Below, piece after piece: positions 10,454 through 20,671 of a DNA stretch of 64,000 nucleotides (position 1 is its first letter; every line of letters starts with the position of its first letter). Where the stretch lies: the NCBI RefSeq assembly GCF_018278905.1, contig NZ_CP046600.1, forward strand, positions 4,650,001 to 4,714,000, in the 5' to 3' direction. The stretch comes from Mycobacterium spongiae (GTDB taxonomy: Bacteria; Actinomycetota; Actinomycetes; Mycobacteriales; Mycobacteriaceae). The notes under the pieces were generated by a model. The model was not told the DNA's origin. It did not search any database and saw only the letters and a program-made list of their open reading frames with translations. The translations under genes were made by a program, and so were the position numbers.

Positions 10454-11443
10454 CTAGCTCAATGCCGGAATCACTTCACGTTCGAACAATTCGATGCCCG
10501 AGCGGTCGTAGGCGGCCTCCGGGAAGTAGCAGATCGCGTATTCGCAGCCGAGATCACGAATCTTGGTGATCCGCTCGATCACCTGTTCCACGGTGCCGGT
10601 GGCCGAGTCGGGGCCAGCGCCACCGGCGATCATGGCATCCGCCACCGCCTCGGGTACGTAGCCGACCATTCGGTCACGTACCCGCTGTAGCCGGTCTTTG
10701 ACGTCGGCTTCCGAAGTCCCGACGAGAGTGGTGAAATTGGCCGAGCGCACAATGGCGTCGAAGTCCGTGCCCTGCTCCTGGCAGTGCCGCGCCAGCACAT
10801 CCGACTTGTGGGCGAACGCGGTGGGCTCGGGCGCGAAGTTCGTGTATTGCGCGTACTTTGCCGCGATACGCAGCGTGACCTTCTCGCCGCCGCCGGCAAT
10901 CCACAGGGGAATGCCGCCGTCCTGCAACGGCTTCGGGGCAACGATCGCACCGTCCACTTGGTAGTGCTTACCGTCGAAGCTGACTTCGCCGTCGCGCCAG
11001 GCGGCGCGCATGATCTGCACACCTTCGTCCAGCCGGGCCAACCGCACCCCGGCCGACGGAAACCCGTAGCCATAGGCCCGCCACTCGTGTTCGTACCAGC
11101 CTCCGCCGATACCCATCTGGATCCGGCCGCCCGAGATGATCTCCGTGGTCGCTGCCACCTTGGCCAGGTAGACAGGGTTGCGGTAACTCATCGCCGTGCA
11201 CATCTGACCGAGCTTGATCCGCGATGTGGTCGCCGCGTACGCCGCCATCAGCGACCAGGCCTCGTGGGTGGCTTCGCTCGTCGGCACCGGCACGGTATGG
11301 AAATGGTCGTAAACCCACAGGGAGTCCCAGGCCCCTTGATCGGCGTAAGCAGCCAGGCCGCGCATCACGGCCCAGTGCTCCGCGGGCTCGATGCCAACGA
11401 GGTCCATTCGCCAGCCTTGCGGAATGAAGAGTCCAAATCGCAT
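10454..11443 (-). CDS. LLM-class (F420-dependent) oxidoreductase
   Basis: A 329-residue luciferase-like TIM-barrel enzyme. It starts MRFGLFIPQG, continues with WDSLWVYDHF (about 38-47), then TSRIKLGQMCTAMSYRNPVYLAK and GGRIQMGIGGGWYEHEW, the usual signature strands. It has the standard actinobacterial length. Many mycobacterial members use coenzyme F420, though FMN cannot be excluded. The ATG at 11443 lies 10 bp after the TetR stop, so both are likely one transcript. An open frame upstream of this ATG is the TetR gene in another frame. The substrate is unknown. Confidence 0.9.
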   Translation of the reverse strand: MRFGLFIPQGWRMDLVGIEPAEHWAVMRGLAAYADQGAWDSLWVYDHFHTVPVPTSEATHEAWSLMAAYAATTSRIKLGQMCTAMSYRNPVYLAKVAATTEIISGGRIQMGIGGGWYEHEWRAYGYGFPSAGVRLARLDEGVQIMRAAWRDGEVSFDGKHYQVDGAIVAPKPLQDGGIPLWIAGGGEKVTLRIAAKYAQYTNFAPEPTAFAHKSDVLARHCQEQGTDFDAIVRSANFTTLVGTSEADVKDRLQRVRDRMVGYVPEAVADAMIAGGAGPDSATGTVEQVIERITKIRDLGCEYAICYFPEAAYDRSGIELFEREVIPALS

Positions 11444-11453
11444 AGCTGGGACT

Positions 11454-12002
11454 CTAGCGCGGCGGCGACTCGCCCAACGCGCCGAGCGCGGCTTCCACCG
11501 AGCACGCCCGCAGCTCCTCGTACGGCGCGTCCGGAAACTGCACGCAACAGTCGTGCAAGCCGCCGAACGCGACCGCCGCCCGGGTGGCTTGGGCGAGAGT
11601 CGGCCGCGGGCCGAACAGCAACTTGCCAAGCCGGTCACGCCACGCCAGCACATTGTCGACCAGGCCGAGGTCGGCCAGCATTGTCGGTTCGGACAACACC
11701 AGCATGAGGTCCTGGCGGCGTCCGTAGAGGAAGTCGAAATAGCCCTCCAGCAACGCCCGGGAATCGGTATCCCCGAGGCTTTCCTGGTCGGCGACGAATC
11801 GCTCGCCTTCCTCGATCAGCGGCACCAGAGTGCTGCGCACCAAATCTTCCCGCGATGCGAAGTGGTAGTACAACGCCGGCTTGGTAATCCCCAGTTCATC
11901 AGCGATGTCCTGCAGGCTGGTGCGGTGCACGCCTTGACGCCAGAACAGCTCCCGCGCGACGTCTTGGATGCGGGTTCTGGTGTCTGACTTGGGTCTACTC
12001 AC
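11454..12002 (-). CDS. TetR-family transcriptional regulator
   Basis: A 182-residue repressor-type protein. The N-terminal helix-turn-helix reads RTSLQDIADELGITKPALYYHF (about residues 27-48), the classic TetR recognition helix. The C-terminal half is the variable ligand-binding domain. It is transcribed with the LLM oxidoreductase and divergently from the FAD monooxygenase, with palindromes in the 78-bp gap. It most likely represses both directions and responds to a substrate of these enzymes, which is inference from layout. Confidence 0.93.
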   Translation of the reverse strand: MSRPKSDTRTRIQDVARELFWRQGVHRTSLQDIADELGITKPALYYHFASREDLVRSTLVPLIEEGERFVADQESLGDTDSRALLEGYFDFLYGRRQDLMLVLSEPTMLADLGLVDNVLAWRDRLGKLLFGPRPTLAQATRAAVAFGGLHDCCVQFPDAPYEELRACSVEAALGALGESPPR

Positions 12003-12018
12003 ACCCCGAGCGTAACTG

Positions 12019-12068
12019 ACTTATCGATAAGTAAGCGTCTATGCTATGCTTACCGAACGTTAAGTAAG
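12019..12068. promoter_or_regulatory. Palindromic operator region between tetR and the FAD monooxygenase gene
   Basis: The perfect 14-bp palindrome ACTTATCGATAAGT occupies 12019-12032. A second, imperfect one (CTTA-N8-TAAG) spans about 12049-12064 and runs into a direct TAAGTAAGTA. Both share TTA/TAA arms, as expected for a TetR dimer site. The second lies just before the AGGAGG ribosome site (about 12070) of the + strand gene, where binding would block transcription. TATGCT repeats at about 12040-12050 could serve as a -10 box. Confidence 0.65.
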
Positions 12069-12080
12069 TAGGAGGTTCGC

Positions 12081-13292
12081 ATGCGGATTCTGATCTCCGG
12101 GGCCAGCATCGCCGGCCCCGTCCTGGCTTACTGGCTCACCCGGTACGGGTTCGATGTCACCGTCGTGGAACGCGCTCCGCAATTGCGCAAGACCGGTGGC
12201 CACGCCGTCGACCTGTTCCGGCCGGCCATGGAGATCACCAAAAAGATGGGCGTGCTGCCCCACGTCGAAGCCCTGGCCACCGGGACCACCCAGCTGACCA
12301 TCCATCGCGAAGGCAGCCAACGTGCATCGCAGGTCGACGTCACCAAATTGGTGGCCGTCACCTCCGACCGCCACGTGGAAGTGATGCGGGACGACCTCAG
12401 CGAGGTCTACTACTCTGCCGGCCGCGACGATGTCGAGTACCTGTTCGGGGACTCGATCACAGCCATCTCCCCCGACGGCGATGTCACCTTCGAGCGCGCT
12501 GCGCCATGCAGGTTCGACGTCGTGGTCGGTGCCGACGGACTGCATTCGAATGTGCGTCGGCTGGTGTTCGGCGAACACGCCGCGCGCACCCAGTACCTGG
12601 GCGGATACCTGGCCGTCCTGTCGGTGCCGAAAACGCTGGCGCGCGACGGAGCGTCCGTCACCCATATCGGCGTTGGCCGCTTGGCCATGGCCTACACCGC
12701 GCAACCCCTGGACGACGCCCGTGCGGCGTTCATGTTCCGCAGCAAAGACGAACTCCACTACCACTATCGAGATGTCCCGCGGCAGAAGGAATTACTGGGC
12801 GACGCAGTTGCCGGGATGCATCCGCAGGTGGACCGCTGGCTCGAAGAGATCGACCGCACACCGGCGTTCTACTTCGACTCGATCACCCAGCTGCAGATGG
12901 ACACCTGGTCGCGGGGGCGCGTCACCCTCGTCGGTGACGCCGGCTACTGCCCGGGGCCCGCGGTCGGCGGCAGCACCAGCCTCGCAGTGTTCGGCGCCTA
13001 CGTACTCGCCGGCGAACTGGCGCAAGCCGGTGGCGACTTTGCGCGTGCGTTCGCCGCCTACGAACGTCAGATGGCCGAGCCCGTGCTCCGTAGCCGCGCC
13101 TTTGCACGCACAATGGCCAAGCGCTGGGTCCCCGGCTCCACAGCCGGAGTCTGGGCGCTGACTCGTGGAGCACAGTTGATCTCGGTGCTACCCTCCGGGC
13201 TCTCCAGAGCGATCGCGAAGCAGAACGCCAAAGGTGTGCGCCCGTTCGACGCGATGCACGTCAAGGAGTACGGCACGCCAGTTGCTGGCTAG
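12081..13292 (+). CDS. FAD-dependent aromatic-type monooxygenase
   Basis: A 403-residue flavoprotein hydroxylase of the PHBH/TetX-like fold. The N-terminal dinucleotide site reads GASIAGPVLAYWL (about 7-19), with VVER ending strand 2. The DG motif (VVVGADGLHSNVR) is near 150-162, and the GD motif (GRVTLVGDAGYCPGPAVGG) lies near 280-298. Family members hydroxylate or inactivate aromatic compounds, including antibiotics such as tetracyclines and rifamycins; the substrate here is not predictable. It is divergent from tetR and preceded by a good ribosome site. It converges on fadB with about 20 bp between stops. Confidence 0.9.
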   Translation: MRILISGASIAGPVLAYWLTRYGFDVTVVERAPQLRKTGGHAVDLFRPAMEITKKMGVLPHVEALATGTTQLTIHREGSQRASQVDVTKLVAVTSDRHVEVMRDDLSEVYYSAGRDDVEYLFGDSITAISPDGDVTFERAAPCRFDVVVGADGLHSNVRRLVFGEHAARTQYLGGYLAVLSVPKTLARDGASVTHIGVGRLAMAYTAQPLDDARAAFMFRSKDELHYHYRDVPRQKELLGDAVAGMHPQVDRWLEEIDRTPAFYFDSITQLQMDTWSRGRVTLVGDAGYCPGPAVGGSTSLAVFGAYVLAGELAQAGGDFARAFAAYERQMAEPVLRSRAFARTMAKRWVPGSTAGVWALTRGAQLISVLPSGLSRAIAKQNAKGVRPFDAMHVKEYGTPVAG

Positions 13293-13312
13293 CGCGCGAG
13301 CAGTCGCACCAA

Positions 13313-15457
13313 CTAGAGCAGCGAGTCCGGCGGCAGGAAGCGGTCGCCGTACTTCGCCGCCAGCTCACGCGCGCGGGCTACGAAGGCTTCCTTACCGGTA
13401 CCACCCGGACCCTGATAGCCCACGATGTACTGCGCACTGCCACCGGTCCACGGCGGGAACCCAATACCCATGATCGATCCGATATTGGCGTCGGCGGTCG
13501 ACGTCAGCACGTTCTCGTCGAGGCACTTCTGCGTTTCCAGCGCCTCGGCGAACAGCATCCGCTCAATCATGTCCTGCAACGGGGGCTGCGAACTGCCGGA
13601 CTTGAACGTGTCCCGCAAGCCGGACCACAAACCGCTGCGCTTGCCGTCCGGGTATTCGTAGAAGCCGGCGCCCTTCAGTCGCCCGGACCGACCGACCTCG
13701 ATCATCTTCTCGACGACGGCTTCCGCCGGATGCGGCTCATAGGTGCCGCCGGCATCCTCGACGCCCTTGCGAGTCGCGACCGCGATCTTGTGCATCAGCT
13801 CGAGGTTGAGCTCATCAGACAACTGCAGCGGCGGTGCCGGGTAGCCGGCCTGCGAGCCGGCTTGCTCGATGCTGGCCGGTTCAACGCCCTCGCCGAGCAT
13901 CGCCAGCGCCTCATTGACGAAGGTGCCGATGACCCGAGAGGTGAAGAAACCGCGGCTGTCGTTGACCACAATCGGGGTCTTGCCGATCGCCAGGGTGTAG
14001 TCGAACACCCGGGCCAGGGCCTCGTCAGAAGTCTTCTCGCCCTTGATGATCTCGACCAACGGCATCTTGTCGACAGGCGAGAAGAAGTGGATCCCGATGA
14101 AGTCCTCCTGCCGCTTGACGCCGGTCGCCAAACCGGTGATCGGCAGCGTCGAGGTGTTGGACCCGAGGACCGCGTCAGGCTCAACCACGTCTTCGATCTC
14201 CTGGAAAACCTTGTGCTTGAGTTCCTGGTTCTCGAAGACCGCTTCGATGACGAAGTCCACGCCCTTGAAGTCGGCAGCGTCGGCGGTCGTGGTGATCCGG
14301 GCGAGCAGTGCCTTTGACTTCTCTTCGGTTGTCCGACCCCGCTCTAGCGCCTTGGCCTCCAGCTTCTCGGAGTAGCCCTTGCCTTTGGCGGCGGCTTCGG
14401 CGGTCACATCCTTGAGCACCACATCAAAGCCGGCCTTGGCCGAGACGTAGGCGATGCCGGCGCCCATCATGCCGGCCCCGAGTACGCCGATCTTCTTGAT
14501 CGGGGTTTTCTCAATGCCGTCCGGGCGCGAGCCCCCGGAGTTGATGTGCTGCAGGTCGAAGAAGAACGCCTGAATCATGTTCTTGGCGACCTGGCCGGTA
14601 ACCAGCGAGGCGAAATAGCGGCTCTCGATACGGGAGGCGGTGTCGAAGTCCACCTGCGCACCCTCGACCGCGGCGGCCAAGATGGCACGCGGCGCCGGCA
14701 TGGGCGCACCCTTGAGCTGCTTGCGCAGATTCGACGGGAAGGACGGCAGGATGGCCGCCAAGCTCGGCGACGACGGAGAACCGCCGGGCATCTTGTAGCC
14801 CTTCTTGTCCCACGGCTGCTCGTGTGCATCCGGATTCGCCTTGATCCAAGCCTTGGCGGCGGGCACCAACTCCTCGACGGTGGGCAATACCTCGTCGACG
14901 AGCCCGATGCCCTTGGCCTTGGCCGGCTTGAAGCGAGTGCCTTGCGCCAGCACGGACACGAAGGCGTTCTGAATACCCAGCATCCGCACGGTGCGAGTCA
15001 CCCCACCGCCGCCGGGCAACAGTCCCAGCGTCACCTCCGGCAGACCGAGCTGACTGCCCTTGACGTCGGCGGCGATGCGGTGGTGACAGGCCAGCGCAAT
15101 CTCCAGGCCGCCGCCGAGCGCGGCGCCGTTGATCGCTGCGACAGCCGGCTTGCCGAGCGTCTCCAGCGTGCGGAGCTGCTTCTTGACCGTCTCGACGGTG
15201 TCGAAGGACTCCCCGGCGTTCTCCGGGCCCGCCTCGATCATTTTGGTGAGGTCGCCACCCGCGAAGAAGGTCTTCTTCGCACTGGTAATCACCACACCGG
15301 TGATCGAATCTTTTTCGGCGACAAGGCGATCAACCGCCTTGCCCATCGACTCGATGTAGGCCTCATTCATGACGTTGGCCGACCCGGAGGGGTCATCCAT
15401 GGTCAGTGTGACAATGCCGTCGGCATCCTTGTCCCACTGGATTGTGTTGTCCGCCAT
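13313..15457 (-). CDS. fadB: Fatty-acid oxidation multifunctional protein FadB
   Basis: A 714-residue bifunctional enoyl-CoA hydratase and 3-hydroxyacyl-CoA dehydrogenase. The N-terminal hydratase domain has the oxyanion segment AAINGAALGGGLEIALA near 110-126. The dehydrogenase domain has the Rossmann motif IGVLGAGMMGAGIAYVSAKAGF near 332-353 and the catalytic region GIHFFSPVDKMPLVEII. Length matches mycobacterial FadB (about 720). It lies 42 bp downstream of fadA on the same strand, forming the classical fadA-fadB pair (trifunctional complex). Confidence 0.96.
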   Translation of the reverse strand: MADNTIQWDKDADGIVTLTMDDPSGSANVMNEAYIESMGKAVDRLVAEKDSITGVVITSAKKTFFAGGDLTKMIEAGPENAGESFDTVETVKKQLRTLETLGKPAVAAINGAALGGGLEIALACHHRIAADVKGSQLGLPEVTLGLLPGGGGVTRTVRMLGIQNAFVSVLAQGTRFKPAKAKGIGLVDEVLPTVEELVPAAKAWIKANPDAHEQPWDKKGYKMPGGSPSSPSLAAILPSFPSNLRKQLKGAPMPAPRAILAAAVEGAQVDFDTASRIESRYFASLVTGQVAKNMIQAFFFDLQHINSGGSRPDGIEKTPIKKIGVLGAGMMGAGIAYVSAKAGFDVVLKDVTAEAAAKGKGYSEKLEAKALERGRTTEEKSKALLARITTTADAADFKGVDFVIEAVFENQELKHKVFQEIEDVVEPDAVLGSNTSTLPITGLATGVKRQEDFIGIHFFSPVDKMPLVEIIKGEKTSDEALARVFDYTLAIGKTPIVVNDSRGFFTSRVIGTFVNEALAMLGEGVEPASIEQAGSQAGYPAPPLQLSDELNLELMHKIAVATRKGVEDAGGTYEPHPAEAVVEKMIEVGRSGRLKGAGFYEYPDGKRSGLWSGLRDTFKSGSSQPPLQDMIERMLFAEALETQKCLDENVLTSTADANIGSIMGIGFPPWTGGSAQYIVGYQGPGGTGKEAFVARARELAAKYGDRFLPPDSLL

Positions 15458-15499
15458 AGGTTTTCTCAGCTTCCCTTCCCGGAAAATGTCAGGCGATCC

Positions 15500-16711
<1,212 letters not shown>

Positions 16712-16798
16712 TTCGACTTCCTGTTCACAACAAAGGGGTTGGGTCCTTCTTAAGACACTAGGCCCACTATGAGCACACTAACAGGGCAGTCGGCCAAC

Positions 16799-16842
16799 CT
16801 GTTGGTTGGGCCGCATCGTCCTGTTGGTTGGGCCGCATCGTC
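16799..16842 (+). repeat. Tandem duplication of 22 bp upstream of dapC
   Basis: The unit CTGTTGGTTGGGCCGCATCG plus TC occurs twice back to back at 16799-16820 and 16821-16842 without mismatch. It ends 21 bp before the dapC ATG, so it changes spacing in the dapC leader or promoter. Confidence 0.95.
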
Positions 16843-16863
16843 ACCGTCTTAAGCTCGGGGACC

Positions 16864-18069
16864 ATGACCGTGTCGCGACTACAGCCGTACGCGACCACGG
16901 TGTTTGCCGAGATGTCGGCGTTGGCCGCGCGCATCGGCGCGGTCAACCTCGGCCAGGGCTTTCCCGACGAAGACGGACCACCAGCGATGCTGACTGCAGC
17001 GCAGGACGCCATCGCCAACGGCGTCAACCAGTATCCGCCGGGGTTGGGCATGGCACCGCTGCGGCAGGCCATCGCCGCCCAGCGGGAGCGGCATTTTGGG
17101 ATCAGATACGACCCGGACGCGGAGGTGCTCGTCACGGTCGGGGCCACCGAGGCCATTGCGGCAGCGGTGCTCGGCCTCGTCGAACCCGGCTCGGAGGTAT
17201 TGCTGATCGAGCCCTTCTACGACTCCTACTCGCCCGTGGTCGCGATGGCCGGCGCACACCGCGTCGCGGTACCCCTGGTCGCCGATGGCCGTGGGTTCAT
17301 CCTGGACACCGACGCCTTGCGACGAGCCGTCACGCCGCGAACTCGCGCATTGATCGTCAACTCCCCCCACAACCCGACCGGCGCGGTACTCAGTGAAACC
17401 GAGCTGTCGGCCATTGCCGAGGTAGCAGCGGCAGCAAACCTCTTGGTGATCACCGACGAGGTCTATGAGCACCTGGTGTTTGACAGCGCACGACACGTGC
17501 CACTGGCTAGTTTCGATGGGATGGCAGAGCGCACCATCACCATCTCCAGCGCCGCCAAGATGTTCAACTGCACCGGCTGGAAGATCGGATGGGCTTGCGG
17601 CCCGGCAAGACTCATCGCCGGCATGCGGGCAGCCAAACAGTATTTGAGCTACGTGGGCGGTGCACCGTTCCAGCCGGCGGTGGCGTTGGCGCTCAACACG
17701 CAGGATGCGTGGGTGGCGACGCTGCGGACCTCGTTGCAATCCAGACGCGACCGGCTGGCGACGGGACTATCCGACATCGGATTCGGGGTGCACGACAGCT
17801 ACGGCACCTATTTCCTGTGCGCTGATCCCCGGCCGCTGGGGTACCACGACAGCACGACGTTCTGTGCCGCGCTCCCAGAAAAGGTCGGCGTGGCCGCCAT
17901 CCCGATGTCGGCGTTCTGCGATCCGGCGCATGGCCGCGCGCGGCAGCGGGACCCTACCCCAGCCCTGGCATGGAATCACTTGGTGCGCTTCACATTCTGC
18001 AAACGAGACGACACACTGGACGAGGCGATTAGACGCCTAGCCGCGCTCAGCGACGGGCCCGCTACGTAG
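16864..18069 (+). CDS. dapC: N-succinyldiaminopimelate aminotransferase DapC
   Basis: PLP-dependent class I/II aminotransferase (401 aa) of the lysine and meso-diaminopimelate pathway. The PLP lysine is Lys232 in SSAAKMFNCTGWKIGW. The SPHNPTG segment is at 167-173 and TDEVY at 197-201. I recognise it as the Rv0858c orthologue, next to fadA as in M. tuberculosis. The ATG at 16864 gives the family length. An in-frame start at 16828 falls inside the duplicated 22-bp sequence and is unlikely. Its stop overlaps the convergent SRPBCC gene by eight bases. Confidence 0.93.
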   Translation: MTVSRLQPYATTVFAEMSALAARIGAVNLGQGFPDEDGPPAMLTAAQDAIANGVNQYPPGLGMAPLRQAIAAQRERHFGIRYDPDAEVLVTVGATEAIAAAVLGLVEPGSEVLLIEPFYDSYSPVVAMAGAHRVAVPLVADGRGFILDTDALRRAVTPRTRALIVNSPHNPTGAVLSETELSAIAEVAAAANLLVITDEVYEHLVFDSARHVPLASFDGMAERTITISSAAKMFNCTGWKIGWACGPARLIAGMRAAKQYLSYVGGAPFQPAVALALNTQDAWVATLRTSLQSRRDRLATGLSDIGFGVHDSYGTYFLCADPRPLGYHDSTTFCAALPEKVGVAAIPMSAFCDPAHGRARQRDPTPALAWNHLVRFTFCKRDDTLDEAIRRLAALSDGPAT

Positions 18070-18529
18070 GCTTGCCGGCAGGGCCCTGCGGACCTGAGTC
18101 CCTCATGACCCGATCGCGTAGCCCCTCCAGCGCGGAATGCATGATCTTCTTGCGCGCCCGATTGACCCAAAATTCCGGCAGCGGCGCGGATGGTTCGACC
18201 GTGATGCTGAATCGCACCAGGGTCTTGTCTTCAGCCTCGCGACGCAGGTTGTACTCGCCGTGCTGGCCACGTTGCTGGGAGGTCCTGTCGGCATCCCAGA
18301 CCATCCAGTCGGGACCCCAGTTATACTCGCGCATTTCGGTGTCGACGATTCCCGTTACTTTGACCGTGACTCGTACGTGGTGCGGTCGACCGTCGGGATG
18401 GGTATCAACGACTTCGATCTTCTTGTGAACAGACGACCATGTTGGCACCTGTTCCATGTCGGCGAGCGCCTCCATGATCACCTCAGGGGGCGCGTCAATA
18501 ACGATTTCACCCGACGCTTGTACGGCCAT
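18062..18529 (-). CDS. SRPBCC-family protein, Rv0857-like
   Basis: A 155-residue START-like (polyketide cyclase/lipid transport fold) protein. The start MAVQASGEIVIDAPPEVIMEALADMEQ is the typical first strand and helix, followed by TWSS and the DGRPHHVRVTVKVTGIVD strands. These proteins bind hydrophobic ligands in a deep cavity. It is one of three related genes here (with 18581-19033 and 20183-20623). I prefer the ATG at 18529 to an upstream TTG at 18538. The function is unknown, but the neighbours point to fatty acyl or isoprenoid lipids. Confidence 0.85.
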   Translation of the reverse strand: MAVQASGEIVIDAPPEVIMEALADMEQVPTWSSVHKKIEVVDTHPDGRPHHVRVTVKVTGIVDTEMREYNWGPDWMVWDADRTSQQRGQHGEYNLRREAEDKTLVRFSITVEPSAPLPEFWVNRARKKIMHSALEGLRDRVMRDSGPQGPAGKPT

Positions 18530-18580
18530 CGCTACCAAACTAGCAACCCTGATCGTGGACGCGGCGCAGTCGAAGCGAAG

Positions 18581-19033
18581 CTATTCCGCCTCGCCTGGAT
18601 TGTTACGACCGACCACCAGGTCGCGCAGCCCCTTCGCCGCGGCATCCAAGACATGCTCGCTTGCCTTCTTGACGATGAAGCCAGGTAGAACGCCCGCGTC
18701 CACGGTGATGTCGAAGCGCACTCGCGATTGATCGACACCCTCGGGTTTGACCGTGTACTCGATATGCTGTCCATGCTGTTGAAAAGTCTGGTCCGCATCC
18801 CAGCACACCCAGTCGGGGCCCCAGTGATATTCGAGAATCTCTTTATCGACGAGCCCCAAAATCTTGACGGTGGCCTGCACATGATGGGGCCGACCGTCCG
18901 GGTAGTAGTCGATCACTTCCATGCTTTTGTGCAGCGGTGACCAGGACGTGAGGGCGTCGACATCTGCCAGCGCCTCCATCACCACATCCGGAGGCGCGTC
19001 AACGACGAACTCTCGCGATGCCTTTACTGCCAC
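18581..19033 (-). CDS. SRPBCC-family protein, Rv0856-like
   Basis: A 150-residue paralogue of the adjacent SRPBCC protein. The beginning KASREFVVDAPPDVVMEALADVDALTSWSPLHKSMEV aligns residue by residue with its neighbour, as does the YYPDGRPHHVQATVKILGLVDKE block. The frame is open to 19111, but the upstream part overlaps the end of far. I take the GTG at 19033, which gives MAVKASRE, parallel to MAVQASGE in the neighbour. GTG at 19036 is equally possible. It probably belongs to an operon with far and the third SRPBCC gene. Confidence 0.8.
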   Translation of the reverse strand: MAVKASREFVVDAPPDVVMEALADVDALTSWSPLHKSMEVIDYYPDGRPHHVQATVKILGLVDKEILEYHWGPDWVCWDADQTFQQHGQHIEYTVKPEGVDQSRVRFDITVDAGVLPGFIVKKASEHVLDAAAKGLRDLVVGRNNPGEAE

Positions 19034-19091
19034 CACGTTCAAGCTAGCAACGCCGGCCTGGTCTCGAAACGTGTTCGGGGCAAATCGCCAA

Positions 19092-20171
19092 CTACCAGTT
19101 GATGTCGTCAATCGGTGTCGTGGCGGCCGGTGGCCGCCCGACCGATCCGGCCCCTGTTCGGGAGAAGCGGGGTGCGGGTGCGGCCTGCTGCAGGCCGTAG
19201 GCGGTGATCAGCGTCGATCGTGCTCTCAACTGATCATTGGAGGCGGCCTCATTCCATGTGAGCACCGGCGTCACACACGCATCGGTGCCGGCGAAAACCT
19301 CCGTCCATTCGTCACGGGTCCGGCTGGCAAATCGCTCAGCGAAGACCGCACGCATCCGCGGGTACTCGGCAATGTCGAGCTGACCTGGCAGCTCGGTGGC
19401 ATCGAGGCCGAGCCCGGCCAGCAACGCGGCGAAGAACTGTGGCTCGATGGCCCCGACCGCCATGTACTTGCCATCGGCAGTCTCATAGCAGCCATAGAAC
19501 GGAGAACCACCGTCGAGAAGAAAGGATTCGCGCTCATCACGGAGAGCGCCCGTTGCCTTCATGGTCCACATCATCTGGGCCAACACGCTTACCCCGTCGA
19601 CCATCGCGGCATCGACGACCTGGCCCTTGCCCGATTGTTCCCGTTCATACAAGGCAGCCACGATGCCCAACAGCACCAGCATCGAACCGCCACCGAAGTC
19701 GGCAACCAGATTCAACGGCGGCATAGGAGGCCGGTCTCGGTAGCCCAGCGCCGACAACGCACCCGTCTGCGACAAGTAGTTGATGTCGTGCCCGGCCGTC
19801 GCGGCGAGCGGGCCTTCCTGGCCCCACCCGGTGATCCGCGCAAAGATCAGTCGCGGGTTGACCGCGGCGCAGTGCTCGGGTCCGATGCCGAGTCGCTCGC
19901 AGGTGCCGGGCCGGAAGCAGTCCAACAGCACGTCGGCCTTGGCCACCAGCTCCAACAATGCTTGCGGCTGCGTCTTGACGTCGAGGTCGACAATTCGCTT
20001 TCCGCGGTGCAGCAGATCGCGGTCCTCGGACGGCATCGTCAGCCCGCCGGGGCGGCGCACCCGCACCACGTCAGCGCCCAAGTCGGACAGCACCATGCCC
20101 GCGTGCGGCCCCGGTCCGATGCCACCAAGTTCAATGACCTTTACCCCGGCCAGGGGCCCCCCATTGGTCAC
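19092..20171 (-). CDS. far: CoA-transferase/alpha-methylacyl-CoA racemase family protein Far
   Basis: A 359-residue family III CoA-transferase-fold enzyme related to alpha-methylacyl-CoA racemase, which interconverts 2-methyl-branched acyl-CoA epimers. The active-site AGHDINYL lies at 126-133 (His128, Asp129), and an Asp at 158 in VADFGGGS matches the second racemase catalytic aspartate, so racemase chemistry is plausible. It sits between SRPBCC genes in the order I know from Rv0854-Rv0857. In Mycobacterium a separate well-studied racemase (Mcr) exists elsewhere, so the specific substrate of this one is open. Confidence 0.9.
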   Translation of the reverse strand: MTNGGPLAGVKVIELGGIGPGPHAGMVLSDLGADVVRVRRPGGLTMPSEDRDLLHRGKRIVDLDVKTQPQALLELVAKADVLLDCFRPGTCERLGIGPEHCAAVNPRLIFARITGWGQEGPLAATAGHDINYLSQTGALSALGYRDRPPMPPLNLVADFGGGSMLVLLGIVAALYEREQSGKGQVVDAAMVDGVSVLAQMMWTMKATGALRDERESFLLDGGSPFYGCYETADGKYMAVGAIEPQFFAALLAGLGLDATELPGQLDIAEYPRMRAVFAERFASRTRDEWTEVFAGTDACVTPVLTWNEAASNDQLRARSTLITAYGLQQAAPAPRFSRTGAGSVGRPPAATTPIDDINW

Positions 20172-20182
20172 CGGTCCGATCC

Positions 20183-20623
20183 CTAGCCCTTCTTCACCTT
20201 CAGCACGCGCTTGCGCAACTCATCGAGACCCGTCTCGACTGTGCCCTTAACGGCGCGCTTCAGGACGAATCCAGGCAACGGGACCAGCGGGTCAACGGCG
20301 ATCTCGAGCTTGACCTTGGTTTTCTCACCCTCGGGCGCCAACTCGTAGCTTCCCTCTTGGGAGCGCTGCTGGGTGGAGCTGACGAGCGTCCAGCGCACGG
20401 CATTGCCGCTCCACGTGTAGCCGACCACCTGCTCGTCGGTGATACCGGCGGTTTTGACTTTCATCTTCACTTGGCTGGGCCGACCGTCGTCTCCGGTCTC
20501 GAGCACCTCGGCGCTCTGATGGGGCGACGACCACCCAGGCATTGCTTCGAAGTCCGCGATGACGTCCAGAATCTCGTCAGGGCTGGCTTCAATGACTATG
20601 TCGCGGGATTCTTTGATTGCCAT
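20183..20623 (-). CDS. SRPBCC-family protein, Rv0854-like
   Basis: A 146-residue START-like protein, the third of the local set. It begins [31 protein letters not shown] and has the [21 protein letters not shown] strand pair. The C-terminal helix ([21 protein letters not shown]) closes the ligand cavity in this fold. The ATG at 20623 is supported by alignment with the two paralogues. The open frame further upstream lies antisense to the decarboxylase gene and is not coding. It is 11 bp upstream of far and probably first in that operon. Confidence 0.88.
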   Translation of the reverse strand: MAIKESRDIVIEASPDEILDVIADFEAMPGWSSPHQSAEVLETGDDGRPSQVKMKVKTAGITDEQVVGYTWSGNAVRWTLVSSTQQRSQEGSYELAPEGEKTKVKLEIAVDPLVPLPGFVLKRAVKGTVETGLDELRKRVLKVKKG

Positions 20624-20671
20624 GGCCCGAACGATAGCGAAACGGCGTCGCGGCGGGAATAGTTTGTCTTC

